Shown here: in pieces, positions 20,719 to 29,579 of the stretch
Layout of the letters: every line of letters begins with the position of its first letter
How positions within the stretch are numbered: the stretch's first letter is position 1
Assembly (NCBI GenBank): GCA_029433475.1
Contig: JAQTIE010000009.1
Span: forward strand, 62,001 to 126,000
Direction of reading: 5' to 3'
From: Neisseriaceae bacterium ESL0693
Lineage (GTDB): Bacteria > Pseudomonadota > Gammaproteobacteria > Burkholderiales > Neisseriaceae
DNA: 64,000 nucleotides
Notes under the pieces: model-generated
What the model was told of the DNA's origin: nothing
What the model saw: the letters and a program-made list of their open reading frames with translations, nothing else
Database searches by the model: none
Program-made: the position numbers and the translations under genes

Positions 20719-21392
20719 TGCCCATTCGTTTACTTGGTTTCATGGTAGCCGCCCTCTTTTTGTTGTCTGCCTGTCAGAACATGCATTCTGCCAAACCTTA
20801 TGATTATACTGCCCTCAAAGAAAGTAAACCACGCTCCATACTGGTTGTAAAGCCCACCAATTCATCGGTAGACGTCAGCGCGCCGGCCAGTGTTCTGGCA
20901 CAAACCACACGTCCACTGTCTGAAGCCGGCTATTATGTTTTTCCGGTAGCACTGGTTAATGAAACATTTAAAAGCAACGGCCTGACTTCCGGCCATGATA
21001 TCCAGACTGTTGCGCTGGATAAATTGCAACAGGTATACCAGCCAGATGCCATTTTATATCTGGATATTGCAGACTATGGCACCAAATATCAGCTCATCAA
21101 CAGCCAGACTACCGTCAATGTTCATGCCAAACTAATCGATGGCAAAACCGGTACCTTGCTGTGGCAAGGCCAGCGATCCCTGACCCAGAATTCACAACAG
21201 AATTCTTCCGGAATTCTGGGCATGATGATCAGCGCCGCAGCTACCCAGATACAGCATAAAGTTTCCAACCATGCCTATGACGTAGCGGGAGATGTCGATA
21301 ATCAATTGTTAAGCGCAGGCGGAACCAATCAACTGCTCTATGGCCCGTATCATCCAAAATACCAGCTTAATCAGGATGCCGGTCAGCATTAA
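20718..21392 (+). CDS. DUF799 lipoprotein, GNA1162 family
   Basis: 224 residues, lipobox LSAC with C19. The body matches the DUF799/GNA1162 family (ILVVKPTNSSVDVSAPASVL, AGYYVFPVALVNETFKSNG, YQPDAILYLDIADYGTKYQ). Meningococcal GNA1162 is a surface-antigen candidate with a TolB-like fold, thought to work in an outer membrane assembly with its neighbours. It is the last gene of the three-lipoprotein operon, followed by a terminator. Its precise role is unknown. Confidence 0.87.
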   Translation: MPIRLLGFMVAALFLLSACQNMHSAKPYDYTALKESKPRSILVVKPTNSSVDVSAPASVLAQTTRPLSEAGYYVFPVALVNETFKSNGLTSGHDIQTVALDKLQQVYQPDAILYLDIADYGTKYQLINSQTTVNVHAKLIDGKTGTLLWQGQRSLTQNSQQNSSGILGMMISAAATQIQHKVSNHAYDVAGDVDNQLLSAGGTNQLLYGPYHPKYQLNQDAGQH

Positions 21393-21410
21393 CACAATAG
21401 ATCATTCACA

Positions 21411-21438
21411 AAACCGGGCTTAATCAGCCCGGTTTTTC
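21411..21438 (+). terminator. Terminator of the three-lipoprotein operon
   Basis: Stem AAACCGGGCT with AGCCCGGTTT, 6-base loop, then TTTCTT. Confidence 0.9.
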
Positions 21439-21684
21439 TTATCCCGCTAAACCGGCATATCAGGCCTCAGACAGCATCACTTTCCCCAGATTCTTATCCG
21501 ATCAACACAACCTTGTATTTATTCCGTTAAAAACCAGCATATTTTACAGTTGTCGTATCGCCATTTTTCACCTATAGTCATCAATCCCATAAAAAAGCTG
21601 CGGTTCATTTCAGGCTGGGCTAGAATATCCACCCTGCTGCCGCTGATTCAGTTTTGCGGATACGTCTTTGGAATACACCACAAT

Positions 21685-24600
21685 ATGAGTACAATCACCA
21701 CTCAACGCCTTCGAGAAATTCCTTATAATTACACATCTTATTCTGATCGTGAAATTGTCACCCGCCTATTGGGCACCGAAGCCTGGTGTATGGTGCAAAA
21801 TCTGCGTGAGCAGCGGCGTACAGGCCGGTCAGCACGCATGTTGTTTGAAGTATTGGGCGATATCTGGGCAGTACAGCGCAATCCTTACCTGATTGATGAT
21901 CTATTGGCACATAGCCACCGCCAGCAGGCACTGGTTAAAGAAATGCGCCACCGGCTGAATGAAATTCAGAAAAGACGGGATGACAACCCCGAAGTGGAAC
22001 AATTACTCGCCGCCGCCACAAGAGCGGTCAACCAATTTGAACACAGCTTTGAACACATTCGTATCAAACGTCAGCAGGTTTTACACAAACTGAATAAAAT
22101 TACCCACAAAGACAACATCATGTTTGATGGTCTGGCACGGGTCAGCCACGTCACAGACGCCACCGACTGGCGTATTGAATACCCTTTTGTGGTCATTACC
22201 CCCGACTACGAAGCAGAAATAGCGCCATTGGTACGTGCCTTGATTGAGCTGGAATTAACCATCATTCCACGCAGCGGCGGTACCGGCTATACTGGCGGCG
22301 CCATACCCATGGACGCCATGAGCGCCGTTATCAACACCGAAAAGCTCGATCGCCATCAGGGCGTACAATTACAACCGTTGCCCGGCCTGGAAGGTCAGTA
22401 CCCGGTGATTGAATGCGGCGCCGGCGTAGTCACCCGCCGCGTAGAAGAAGCTGCCAACGCTGCCGGCTGGGTCTTTGCCGTAGACCCCACCTCGGCTGAT
22501 GCTTGCTGTATCGGCGGCAATGTGGCCATGAATGCCGGCGGTAAAAAAGCCGTATTGTGGGGCACCACCCTAGACAATCTGGCCTGGTGGAAAATGGTCA
22601 ATCCGCAAGGCGAATGGTTAAAGATAGAGCGCGTACGTCATAACTTTGGCAAAATTCATGACGAAACCACCGCTATTTTTGATGTGCATACCCTCGATCA
22701 GCAAGGCCAGCACATTATCCATACCCGTCGCATGGAAATTGACGGCCACCGCTTCCGTAAAGTCGGCCTGGGTAAAGATGTTACCGATAAATTTCTGGCG
22801 GGCTTACCCGGCGTACAAAAAGAAGGCACCGATGGCATCATTACCTCGGCCGCTTTTGTACTGCACCGCATGCCCAAATACATTCGTACGGTTTGTATGG
22901 AGTTTTTCGGTACGGTGGCCAATGCCACCCCTTCCATCGTTGAAGTACGCGACTATGTATTAAACCACCCCAGCGTACAACTGGCCGGGCTGGAACACCT
23001 CGACTGGCGCTACGTGCGTGCAGTAGGCTATGCCACCAAAGCCGCGGGCAAAGGCCGCCCCAAAATGGTGCTGCTGGCCGATATTGTTTCTGATGATGAA
23101 GACGCGCTACAGGCTGCCGCTGCCCACATCGTCCGCCTGGCCAATAGTCGCTGCGGCGAAGGATTTATTGCCGTCACCCCTCAGGCACGTAAAACCTTCT
23201 GGCTTGACCGCTCACGCACCGCCGCCATTGCCCGCCACACCAATGCTTTTAAAATCAATGAAGACGTTGTTATACCGCTTGAGCGGCTGGGCGAATATTC
23301 AGACGGAATTGAACGCATCAATATAGAATTATCGATTCAGAATAAACTGGCCTTATGCGCTGCCCTGACAGACTACTTACAAACCAAACTGCCGGTAGAT
23401 AAACTCGGCACTGATTTACCCAGTCAGGAATTGCTGGGAGAGCGTACCCAGCATGCCCTTAAGCATGTTCAGGCCATACAACAACGCTGGAACTGGTTAC
23501 TCAACCATCTTGATGCACCAGTCAGCAATTACCAGCAACAATGCCCGGGCACCCGCAACCTGACCATCGATCAGGCATCGTCCTGCTTTATTGCCATGCG
23601 TGACTTTCATGTCCGTGTTTCCGTAAAGCATGACATCATGCAACCCCTAACAGAAATTTTCAGCGGCAAAACCGATACCCTAATCCTGAACCAACTGGCG
23701 GCCATACATACCCGCGTCGTGCGCAGCCGGGTATTTGTGGCACTACACATGCACGCCGGTGATGGCAACGTGCACACCAATATACCCGTCAACTCAGATG
23801 ATTACGACATGCTGCACACCGCCCATAAAGCCGTTGATCGCATCATGGCACTGGCACGCAGCCTCAATGGCGTCATCTCAGGCGAACATGGTATCGGCAT
23901 TACCAAAATGGACTACCTGACCGCCGAAGAAATGCAATCCTATTGGGACTACAAACAACAGGTAGACCCGCAAGGCCATTTTAACCGCGGCAAATTAATG
24001 CCAGGTGCCAATCTGGATCGCGCCTACACCCCCTCATTCGAATTACTGGGTGCCGAATCACTGATTCTGGAACAATCCCATCTGGGCACCATCGCCCACT
24101 CAGTAAAAGACTGCCTGCGCTGCGGCAAATGCAAACCCGTCTGCACCACCCATGTTCCCCGCGCCAACCTCTTATATTCACCACGTAATAAAATACTCGG
24201 CACAGGCTTACTGACCGAAGCATTTCTGTATGAAGAACAGACCCGCCGCGGCGTATCCCTGAAACACTTTGATGAACTCAACAGCGTAGCCGATCACTGT
24301 ACCGTTTGTCATCGCTGTGTAAAACCCTGTCCGGTTAACATCGATTTTGGTGACGTCACCGTAGCCATACGCAATTATCTACGACAGGCCGGCAAGAAAA
24401 AATTTAATCCCGCCGTAGCCCTCGGCATGGCATTCTTAAACGCCAAAGACCCCAATACCATCAAAGCATTACATGCCATCACCATCAAAACCGGCTTTAA
24501 ATTACAAAACTGGGGTTATCAGCTGGGCAAACATTTCGGCATGGGCTGGCTGAAACGGCAAAAAGCCGCCCCGCGCACCACCACCGCCAAACCCGAAATT

Positions 24601-25512
24601 CAGGAACAGATTGTCCACTTCATCAACCGCCCGCTGCCGCGGCACATACCCATCAAAACCGCCCGCGCCCTACTCAATATCGAAGACAATAAAACCGTAC
24701 CGATTATCCGTAAACCCGAAGTAAGCGAAGAAGCGGAAGCCGTTTTTTATTTTCCCGGCTGCGGCTCAGAACGCCTCTTCAGCCAGATCAGCCTGGCCAC
24801 TCAGGCCATGCTGTGGCACAGCGGCGTACAAACCGTTTTACCGCCCGGCTACCTGTGTTGCGGCTATCCGCAAACCGCAGGCGGCAATAAAGACAAAGGC
24901 GATCAGATCACCGTTGATAACCGCGTACTGTTTCACCGCGTGGCCAATACCCTCAATTATCTGGACATTAAAACCGTAGTGGTCAGCTGTGGTACCTGCT
25001 ATGACCAATTAAAAGACTATCACTTTGATAAAATTTTTCCCGGCAGCCGCATTATTGATATTCATGAATTTCTGCTGGAAAAAGGCTTTAAACTGGACGG
25101 CGTGCAAGGGCAGCAATACCTTTATCACGACCCCTGTCACTCACCCATAAAAACAACACAACCCATTAACGTAGTCAACGGCCTCATGGGTCAGAACGTA
25201 GCCCTCAATGATCGCTGTTGCGGCGAATCCGGCATGTTTGCCACCAACCGGCCGGATATTGCCACACAAGTTCGTTTTCGCAAACTCGAACAAATTGAAA
25301 AAGACAAAGCCTCCCTGACCGGCCAGGAACCAGTTAAAATCCTGACCAGCTGCCCCGCCTGCCTGCAAGGGCTCAGCCGCTATGAAGATGACGCCAATAT
25401 CAAAGCCGACTACATCGTTATTGAAATGGCCAGACACATTCTGGGCGAACAATGGCAAGAGCAGTTTGTGCAACAAGTTAGCCAGGGAGGCATTGAACGC
25501 GTATTACTGTAA
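21685..25512 (+). CDS. Large FAD-binding / Fe-S / CCG-domain oxidoreductase (DUF3683 family)
   Basis: 1275 residues from the ATG at 21685; the frame is open to 21550 but the added 45 residues look noncoding. Order of parts: an N-terminal DUF3683 region (about 1-150), an FAD-binding PCMH domain ([12 protein letters not shown]), and an FAD-linked oxidase C-terminal domain ([19 protein letters not shown]). Two [4Fe-4S] motifs follow ([11 protein letters not shown] and [12 protein letters not shown]), then two CCG domains ([10 protein letters not shown] to CCGYP; SCGTC to CCGESGMF). This is the make-up of D-lactate or glycolate dehydrogenase subunits fused into one chain, probably passing electrons to quinones. 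The substrate is not readable. Codon use is GC-richer than its surroundings. Confidence 0.85.
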   Translation: MSTITTQRLREIPYNYTSYSDREIVTRLLGTEAWCMVQNLREQRRTGRSARMLFEVLGDIWAVQRNPYLIDDLLAHSHRQQALVKEMRHRLNEIQKRRDDNPEVEQLLAAATRAVNQFEHSFEHIRIKRQQVLHKLNKITHKDNIMFDGLARVSHVTDATDWRIEYPFVVITPDYEAEIAPLVRALIELELTIIPRSGGTGYTGGAIPMDAMSAVINTEKLDRHQGVQLQPLPGLEGQYPVIECGAGVVTRRVEEAANAAGWVFAVDPTSADACCIGGNVAMNAGGKKAVLWGTTLDNLAWWKMVNPQGEWLKIERVRHNFGKIHDETTAIFDVHTLDQQGQHIIHTRRMEIDGHRFRKVGLGKDVTDKFLAGLPGVQKEGTDGIITSAAFVLHRMPKYIRTVCMEFFGTVANATPSIVEVRDYVLNHPSVQLAGLEHLDWRYVRAVGYATKAAGKGRPKMVLLADIVSDDEDALQAAAAHIVRLANSRCGEGFIAVTPQARKTFWLDRSRTAAIARHTNAFKINEDVVIPLERLGEYSDGIERINIELSIQNKLALCAALTDYLQTKLPVDKLGTDLPSQELLGERTQHALKHVQAIQQRWNWLLNHLDAPVSNYQQQCPGTRNLTIDQASSCFIAMRDFHVRVSVKHDIMQPLTEIFSGKTDTLILNQLAAIHTRVVRSRVFVALHMHAGDGNVHTNIPVNSDDYDMLHTAHKAVDRIMALARSLNGVISGEHGIGITKMDYLTAEEMQSYWDYKQQVDPQGHFNRGKLMPGANLDRAYTPSFELLGAESLILEQSHLGTIAHSVKDCLRCGKCKPVCTTHVPRANLLYSPRNKILGTGLLTEAFLYEEQTRRGVSLKHFDELNSVADHCTVCHRCVKPCPVNIDFGDVTVAIRNYLRQAGKKKFNPAVALGMAFLNAKDPNTIKALHAITIKTGFKLQNWGYQLGKHFGMGWLKRQKAAPRTTTAKPEIQEQIVHFINRPLPRHIPIKTARALLNIEDNKTVPIIRKPEVSEEAEAVFYFPGCGSERLFSQISLATQAMLWHSGVQTVLPPGYLCCGYPQTAGGNKDKGDQITVDNRVLFHRVANTLNYLDIKTVVVSCGTCYDQLKDYHFDKIFPGSRIIDIHEFLLEKGFKLDGVQGQQYLYHDPCHSPIKTTQPINVVNGLMGQNVALNDRCCGESGMFATNRPDIATQVRFRKLEQIEKDKASLTGQEPVKILTSCPACLQGLSRYEDDANIKADYIVIEMARHILGEQWQEQFVQQVSQGGIERVLL

Positions 25513-25577
25513 CCATCAGCCAAATAAGGCACCCATGATCAATTAAGGTTGAATATGTTGCCAAAGTAAGCCATTTT

Positions 25578-25632
25578 ACCTGCAAAAGACAGTAACCTCT
25601 TTGAGACCCATTCTTCGCCTCAAAGAGGTTAC
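25578..25632 (+). repeat. Dispersed repeat copy B with long hairpin
   Basis: A copy of the 10211-10240 repeat (ACCTGCAAAAGACAGTAACC...) runs into a perfect 14-bp inverted repeat: GTAACCTCTTTGAG at 25592-25605 and its complement at 25619-25632. There is no T-run after it, so it is not a typical terminator. It marks the edge between the core oxidoreductase gene and the accessory region. Confidence 0.5.
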
Positions 25633-25783
25633 CAAACACTGCTGATTAACCTGATGGATTGTTTCACTGCTGGCCAGAAACACAAGCGACTACATTCGCG
25701 TCTTTCCCGCCATATGCAAACTCCTAATAATAAAAAACCCATGATTACTTGAGGTTAGTTTAAAAATAAATCACTCGTTTATT

Positions 25784-26068
25784 TTATAAAAATTTTTTAG
25801 CTATTCTTTTTAATGTATCAATAGAAGAATCTGCCCATCTATTTCTTATAGCCCAAGCTTCTAATTCTTCTATATTTAAATAAAATTTGGCTTTATAAAG
25901 CTTAGTCAAATCATCTTTTATTCGTTTCCGATCATCCGCCCCTAACCCATGTTTATGGATTGAAGAATCTAATAGCCATAAAGTTTGATTAACTTCTTCT
26001 GGGAATACATTAATCTGTCTAGATTCTCCATTTTGAACTATAACTTTATAGGCCATGTTCTTTCCCAT
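25784..26068 (-). CDS. Unknown 94-residue protein, last gene of a small cassette
   Basis: Not recognised. The ATG at 26068 has an almost ideal ribosome site (AAGGAGAT six bases upstream), which makes this a real gene although its start overlaps the Rha-like gene by 31 bases. The protein starts MGKNMAYKVIVQNGESRQI and is rich in charged residues, with a helical middle (ADDRKRIKDDLTKLYKAKFY) and a C-terminal stretch ending LKRIAKKFL. There is no membrane segment or cysteine. It could be a phage-derived accessory protein; no function is assigned. Confidence 0.65.
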   Translation of the reverse strand: MGKNMAYKVIVQNGESRQINVFPEEVNQTLWLLDSSIHKHGLGADDRKRIKDDLTKLYKAKFYLNIEELEAWAIRNRWADSSIDTLKRIAKKFL

Positions 26069-26346
26069 TTATCTCCTTGCGCAATGCTCCAAGGCACAAA
26101 TATGATTTTGTTCTCTACCAACAACATAAACCCGTCTTTTGTCGTCTCATACATCTTACGCGGCTTAGCTTGCTTATCAATATATCCCGCCCATCCAAAA
26201 ATGGTTTGGCTAAATTTTTCAGATATTTGAGTGATAAAATTCTCAATGTCGCGTACAACATGATCATGATGTTTATCCAGTGACTTAGCAACTTTTAAAC
26301 TATCAGTCTTTAATTCCTGCCCATGTGCTATAGGAACCAATACCAT
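26038..26346 (-). CDS. Rha-family phage regulatory protein with atypical C-terminus
   Basis: About 102 residues from the ATG at 26346, with GGAG eight bases upstream; a GTG at 26355 also opens the frame. The Rha pattern is clear: LKTDSLKVAKSLDKHHDHVVRD, later KMYETTKDGFMLLV. In typical Rha proteins that last motif is followed by a conserved MGFTG...AFN region. Here it is replaced by an unrelated tail (ENKIIFVPWSIAQGDKWERT), so the domain looks cut short. Rha proteins come from temperate phages. The gene lies downstream of CRISPR array 1 on the same strand, with the 45-residue membrane peptide before it. Confidence 0.7.
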   Translation of the reverse strand: MVLVPIAHGQELKTDSLKVAKSLDKHHDHVVRDIENFITQISEKFSQTIFGWAGYIDKQAKPRKMYETTKDGFMLLVENKIIFVPWSIAQGDKWERTWPIKL

Positions 26347-26421
26347 ATTAATCACTCCATAACACCAACAATAAAAAAGCCTGCGATTAACATGAGCTTT
26401 CTATTTAGAATAATATCAATG

Positions 26422-26559
26422 TTAGATAATGCCTTTATTATGCAAATACATTGCCAGTAATATAAGCCCTAACATTGCAATCAGTTTAAGTATCTGGAAT
26501 CCCCAGTCATCATCACACTTGCCAAACAAATCATCTATTAATGAACTAAGAAACCACAT
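26422..26559 (-). CDS. 45-residue membrane peptide between array 1 and the Rha-like gene
   Basis: A small frame starts ATG 26559 and ends TAA 26422, with AGG seven bases before the start. It reads MWFLSSLIDDLFGKCDDDWG, then a clear membrane helix IAMLGLILLAMYL, then HNKGII. The acidic N-terminal half and single helix resemble phage-encoded small membrane proteins, but no family is recognised. It is 76 bases ahead of the Rha-like gene on the same strand. Confidence 0.5.
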   Translation of the reverse strand: MWFLSSLIDDLFGKCDDDWGFQILKLIAMLGLILLAMYLHNKGII

Positions 26560-26643
26560 TTCCAGACCTTTCTGAACACCCTATAAAAAGTAATCAGATA
26601 CCGATTAAAACCTAACCAGCAAACTGCGCCAGTTTGCCAATGT

Positions 26644-27331
26644 TTTCTAAGCTACCTATGCGGCAGTGAACGCTTTAAAGCGAAAGTCGCACACCCAATC
26701 CACTTTCTAAGCTGCCTATGCGGCAGTGAACAACTAATAATATTTACACCACTCCCGCAGGTTTTTCTAAGCTGCCTACGCGGCAGTGAACATCCTAGTA
26801 ACGTTGTCTGTGTAACAGCGGATTTTCTAAGCTGCCTATGCGGCAGTGAACTTGCCATACTTCAGCGCCCTTGGTGTGAGTATTTTCTAAGCTGCCTATG
26901 CGGCAGTGAACAGATAAAATGATGAAGCTATTCCGCGTCCAGTTTTCTAAGCTACCTATGCGGCAGTGAACCGGTTACAGATTTTCGAATCATTGCATTA
27001 TCTTTTCTAAGCTACCTATGCGGCAGTGAACAGTCAACATTTTTGGGGTCGTCTGTGTATTCATTTCTAAGCTACCTATGCGGCAGTGAACTGACGATGA
27101 AGACGATATTATTGACGATGTGCATTTCTAAGCTACCTATGCGGCAGTGAACCGATAATTTGCCCGGCATTTTCAATGCGAATATTTCTAAGCTACCTAT
27201 GCGGCAGTGAACGCATAAATTGAAACAAACCACGCGCACCAGCTTTCTAAGCTACCTATGCGGCAGTGAACATTGCAAATGATAAAGAAGCAGCGGCAAA
27301 AGCTTTCTAAGCTACCTATGCGGCAGTGAAC
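26644..27331 (-). CRISPR. Type I-F CRISPR array 1 (12 repeats, 11 spacers)
   Basis: 28-base repeats begin at 26644, 26704, 26764, 26824, 26884, 26944, 27004, 27064, 27125, 27185, 27244 and 27304. Spacers are 32 bases, except one of 33 and one of 31. Read on the - strand the repeat starts GTTCACTGCCGCATAGG and ends CTTAGAAA, the type I-F form, with the Cas6f hairpin CTGCC-loop-GG(C/T)AG. The seven repeats nearest the leader are identical and carry T in the 3' stem arm (a G-U pair); four older ones carry C. Transcription should run from the leader at 27332+ leftward. No cas genes are in the window. Confidence 0.97.
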
Positions 27332-27461
27332 AGTAAGCATATCGTAAAAATACCCAATAAATCAAGTTAATATTCTATTTTTGTTCAAAATACCCAAATT
27401 TTTGGCTTATTTTTAAATCACTGTTTTTAAATCATAAATATTATGAGTAAAAAATTTGGGT
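27332..27461 (-). promoter_or_regulatory. Leader of CRISPR array 1 with IHF-like site and conserved inverted repeat
   Basis: This ~130-bp AT-rich sequence is closely matched by the one next to array 2 (30959-31088). It holds an IHF-like site at 27360-27372 (AATCAAGTTAATA, one mismatch to WATCAANNNNTTR). It also has a 12-base inverted repeat, ACCCAAATTTTT at 27392-27403 and AAAAATTTGGGT at 27450-27461. IHF bending of the leader is known to direct spacer integration in type I-F systems. The inverted repeat's role is unknown. Confidence 0.8.
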
Positions 27462-27581
27462 CTGAGTGGGTTTGGCGGTGATGGCTAAAGCGGTGATTAA
27501 CTGCCAATAGCCAATAATAGCCACCATAAAACAGCAGTGATAAAACGGTAGTCATAAACTGCAAAGCAGGGGCGATAAATA

Positions 27582-27601
27582 AGCGGCCGGGTTTGGCCGC
27601 T
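27582..27601 (-). terminator. Terminator of the 88-residue gene
   Basis: Stem AGCGGCC / GGCCGCT with a 6-base loop; on the - strand followed by TATTTAT. It lies 28 bases after the stop of the gene at 27630-27896. Confidence 0.6.
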
Positions 27602-27629
27602 GGGGTTGTGGTTTTTGTTGTGAATTACT

Positions 27630-27896
27630 TCAGGTGTTTTGTGGGCTAGTGTTGTTATCGGTATCAAGCAGATGAGATAAATCGGCCGACAGGTTTCCTG
27701 CCTGACAATTCTGGGCTTCGCTGGCCAGTTGTTCCAGCATATCGGCCAGTCGTTCGATTAAAACATAATTCTGGTGTTGGGCACTGTGCTGTATGCTTGC
27801 GGCCAGAATATCTGTATACCAGCTGAAATGTTCCAGTTTAAGTAAAGCATCGGCCGCGGCGGCGAGTAGATTATGGTTGATGGTGTAGGTTTTCAT
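27630..27896 (-). CDS. Unknown 88-residue protein
   Basis: Not recognised. The ribosome site is very strong (AGGAGG seven bases before the ATG at 27896), and a terminator follows, so it is likely a real single gene. The sequence is helical and Ala/Leu/Gln-rich (LLAAAADALLKLEHF, LIERLADMLEQLASEAQN) with two histidine-containing stretches and no membrane segment. In size and pattern it recalls small helical proteins of the DUF3077 kind in Pseudomonas, but the resemblance is too weak to name it. It lies just upstream of the array 1 leader, on the same strand. Confidence 0.6.
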   Translation of the reverse strand: MKTYTINHNLLAAAADALLKLEHFSWYTDILAASIQHSAQHQNYVLIERLADMLEQLASEAQNCQAGNLSADLSHLLDTDNNTSPQNT

Positions 27897-28480
27897 GCGG
27901 CACCTCCTGTTATTGAAGGGCTGAATACATGAGCAAGATAAAATAATTTGGATAACTGCATAGGTCTATACTGCCTTTCTTTCTGGTCTTAAATAAGCCC
28001 CTTATACTATTGATAAGCATTTAGAAAGTAGATCAATGGCAGATTGACAGACTCGCAGAAAGAAACCAGCAGGCGCAAGACTGCTCTGCCATCGTCCACC
28101 ATAAAGGGGCACACATGGCATGGGTTAAACAGACATAAAACACCGCTTAAATCAAACATTAAGCGGTTTGTCTGCCTTTCTGAATCAGTCTGCGACAACT
28201 GGCCACGCTATTGAACGTGGCCGGTCTATATTACAGTTTTAGTCAATTATTGCCAATCACTAAATCAAATTGAACCCGGCGTAATGAAATGCCAGCGCCG
28301 ATAAAAGGCGCAACCATGGGGCTGTTTTTGCCTGTATTTCTATGCCGGTAAGTGCATAACCTGACAGAATATCAGGTAATAGCAGTATAAGATCACCAGT
28401 AAAATAAACCTTGTATGCAAAAGCTGTAATGTAATCAGGATGCCGGTCATCGGCTGGTATATTTTAATCTTTCTATTACG
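27897..28480. other. Noncoding stretch with two hairpins
   Basis: No gene is seen. Two perfect hairpins are present: ACCGCTTAA at 28142-28150 with its complement at 28159-28167, and GGCCACG at 28201-28207 with its complement at 28216-28222. Either could be an old terminator. The open frame on the - strand at 28007-28198 has no ribosome site and no resemblance to a known family. Confidence 0.5.
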
Positions 28481-28685
28481 GCTATTTGTTGTTTATGCGG
28501 CAGTGAATTTGATGGCGTTATGCAAGTCGTTTGGTCTATTCTTAGGCGGTCTATGCGGCCGTAAACTATAGCGATAATAGCCGCCATTTAAGGTGGTTTT
28601 CTAAGCTGCTTATACGGTAGTAAACTGAAAGTTATTGCTGTGTTAAACCAGAAGAGCTTTCTAAGCTGCCAGCGCTTTCTGTATT
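28481..28685 (-). CRISPR. Fossil type I-F CRISPR array (four decayed repeats)
   Basis: Four repeat relics keep a period of 58-60 bases. They lie at about 28481-28508 (only the last 14 bases match well), 28539-28566 (21 of 28), 28598-28625 (24 of 28) and 28658-28670 (first 13 bases perfect, then cut). The gaps of 30, 31 and 32 bases are spacer-sized. This is a decayed array in the same orientation as arrays 1 and 2. The last relic is cut by sequence coding for an IS110-type transposase end. Confidence 0.8.
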
Positions 28686-28818
28686 CCGGCATAATTTGTA
28701 CCCAGATTTTATTGGTCGTCTTGTAAAAGCCGGAAAGCTGAAAAAGGTTATTATTACTGCATTGATGCGTAAATTAGCTGTTTATAAAAAGCAAGAGTTA
28801 TATATGCACATTGTGTAA
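28671..28818 (+). mobile_element. IS110-family transposase, C-terminal remnant
   Basis: In the frame ending at TAA 28816-28818, the sequence reads ALSVFRHNLYPDFIGRLVKA then GKLKKVIITALMRKLAV. This matches the C-terminal signature of IS110/IS116/IS902 transposases (A.R.NP....Y.RL...GK..K.ALTA.MRKL). The 5' portion is absent; the coding begins exactly where a CRISPR repeat is cut (28670/28671). IS110 elements have no classic inverted repeats and choose sites by recombinase plus guide (bridge) RNA, so a junction inside a repeat is notable. Confidence 0.72.
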
Positions 28819-28948
28819 CTGATTGATTTTGTTAATTATAATCCAAAATAATTTTGGTTGGTTTTGTGCGTCTTCAAAAAGCTTGATATGTTACATATCA
28901 TCTATAAATTAGTGAATACATTTTATGATTTCCCCCAACAGCTGAAAT

Positions 28949-28976
28949 TTTCTAAGCTGTCTATACGTTAGTGGAT
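28949..28976 (-). repeat. Solitary decayed CRISPR repeat
   Basis: A 28-base stretch starting TTTCTAAGCTGTCTATACG matches the array repeat at about 21-22 of 28 positions. It stands alone, 130 bases after the IS110 remnant and directly before the GH19 gene remnant. Confidence 0.65.
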
Positions 28977-28982
28977 CAATAA

Positions 28983-29297
28983 GTTGCTTTCAAATCTTTC
29001 TCAAATGGGGATAAGCTGAATATTATGTATGCTGACATAAATGCCAATAAACATGTTGGAGATGGATATCAATTTATAGGAAGGAAAATGTTCTGTTCGT
29101 AACAATGACTAAGCTTTTACGAGCCATATGAAACGACAAGATATTATGATTTTGTTGTCTCAGACCCAAAACCAGCGGCGGCCGCATCTGTATGGTTTTG
29201 GGAAATTTATTCTCAAGCGAGTAACACAGCTGAATCCGGTGATTTTGTAAAAGCAGGAAATATTGTAAAGAAAGGCACAAAAGCAAAACATCAATGA
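28983..29297 (+). pseudogene. Broken GH19-family endolysin/chitinase
   Basis: Frame 1 (28983-29099) reads SNGDKLNIMYADINANKHVG then DGYQFIGRK and stops. Frame 2 (29139-29297) reads YDFVVSDPKPAAAASVWFWE, then YSQASNTAESGDFVK, and stops. These match in order the GH19 lysozyme pattern (MYAN..GNG..SGDG..YRGRG; then DFV..P......SA.WFW......AD.GDF), with the middle QLTG region lost and the C-terminus cut. Such genes are phage endolysins or secreted antibacterial effectors. It is certainly not functional as it stands. Confidence 0.65.
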
Positions 29298-29541
29298 TTA
29301 AACTGTTGAAAAATTAAGGTGATAGGATAGGCATGGTAGATGGGCGTTATGGCTATATGATTATGAGTAGTCATTCATCAGGTGGTGTTACTGCTTTTAA
29401 TGGGAATATCTATACAGCTTTTTTGTGCAAAAAAAATATTGTTATGAACAACATTTCTAATATTCCAAAATAATAAATATTTTCTCTGTAAATTAAAAAT
29501 TAATATGGTTTGGCTATTAGTGTATATTTATAATGGCTTTC

Positions 29542-29570
29542 TTGTGTAGTTACATAATTGTAGTTATAAT
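29542..29570 (+). promoter_or_regulatory. Promoter of brnTA
   Basis: A -35 like TTGTGT at 29542-29547, a 17-base spacer and a perfect -10 TATAAT at 29565-29570. A direct repeat of TGTAGTTA (29545-29552 and 29560-29567) spans the spacer and is a good candidate operator for BrnA. The expected start of transcription (about 29577) is only a few bases before the brnT ATG. Confidence 0.7.
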
Positions 29571-29579
29571 ATTTTCATT

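Noticed and set aside
26652-26858. Open frame of 68 codons inside CRISPR array 1 (and 30782-30967 in array 2)
   Set aside because: The repeated peptide is just the translation of CRISPR repeats.
28007-28198. 63-codon - strand frame
   Set aside because: No ribosome site; two hairpins at its 5' end; composition unlike coding DNA here.
29074-29286. 70-codon - strand frame
   Set aside because: It is antisense to the GH19 remnant, whose + strand frame has clear family resemblance.
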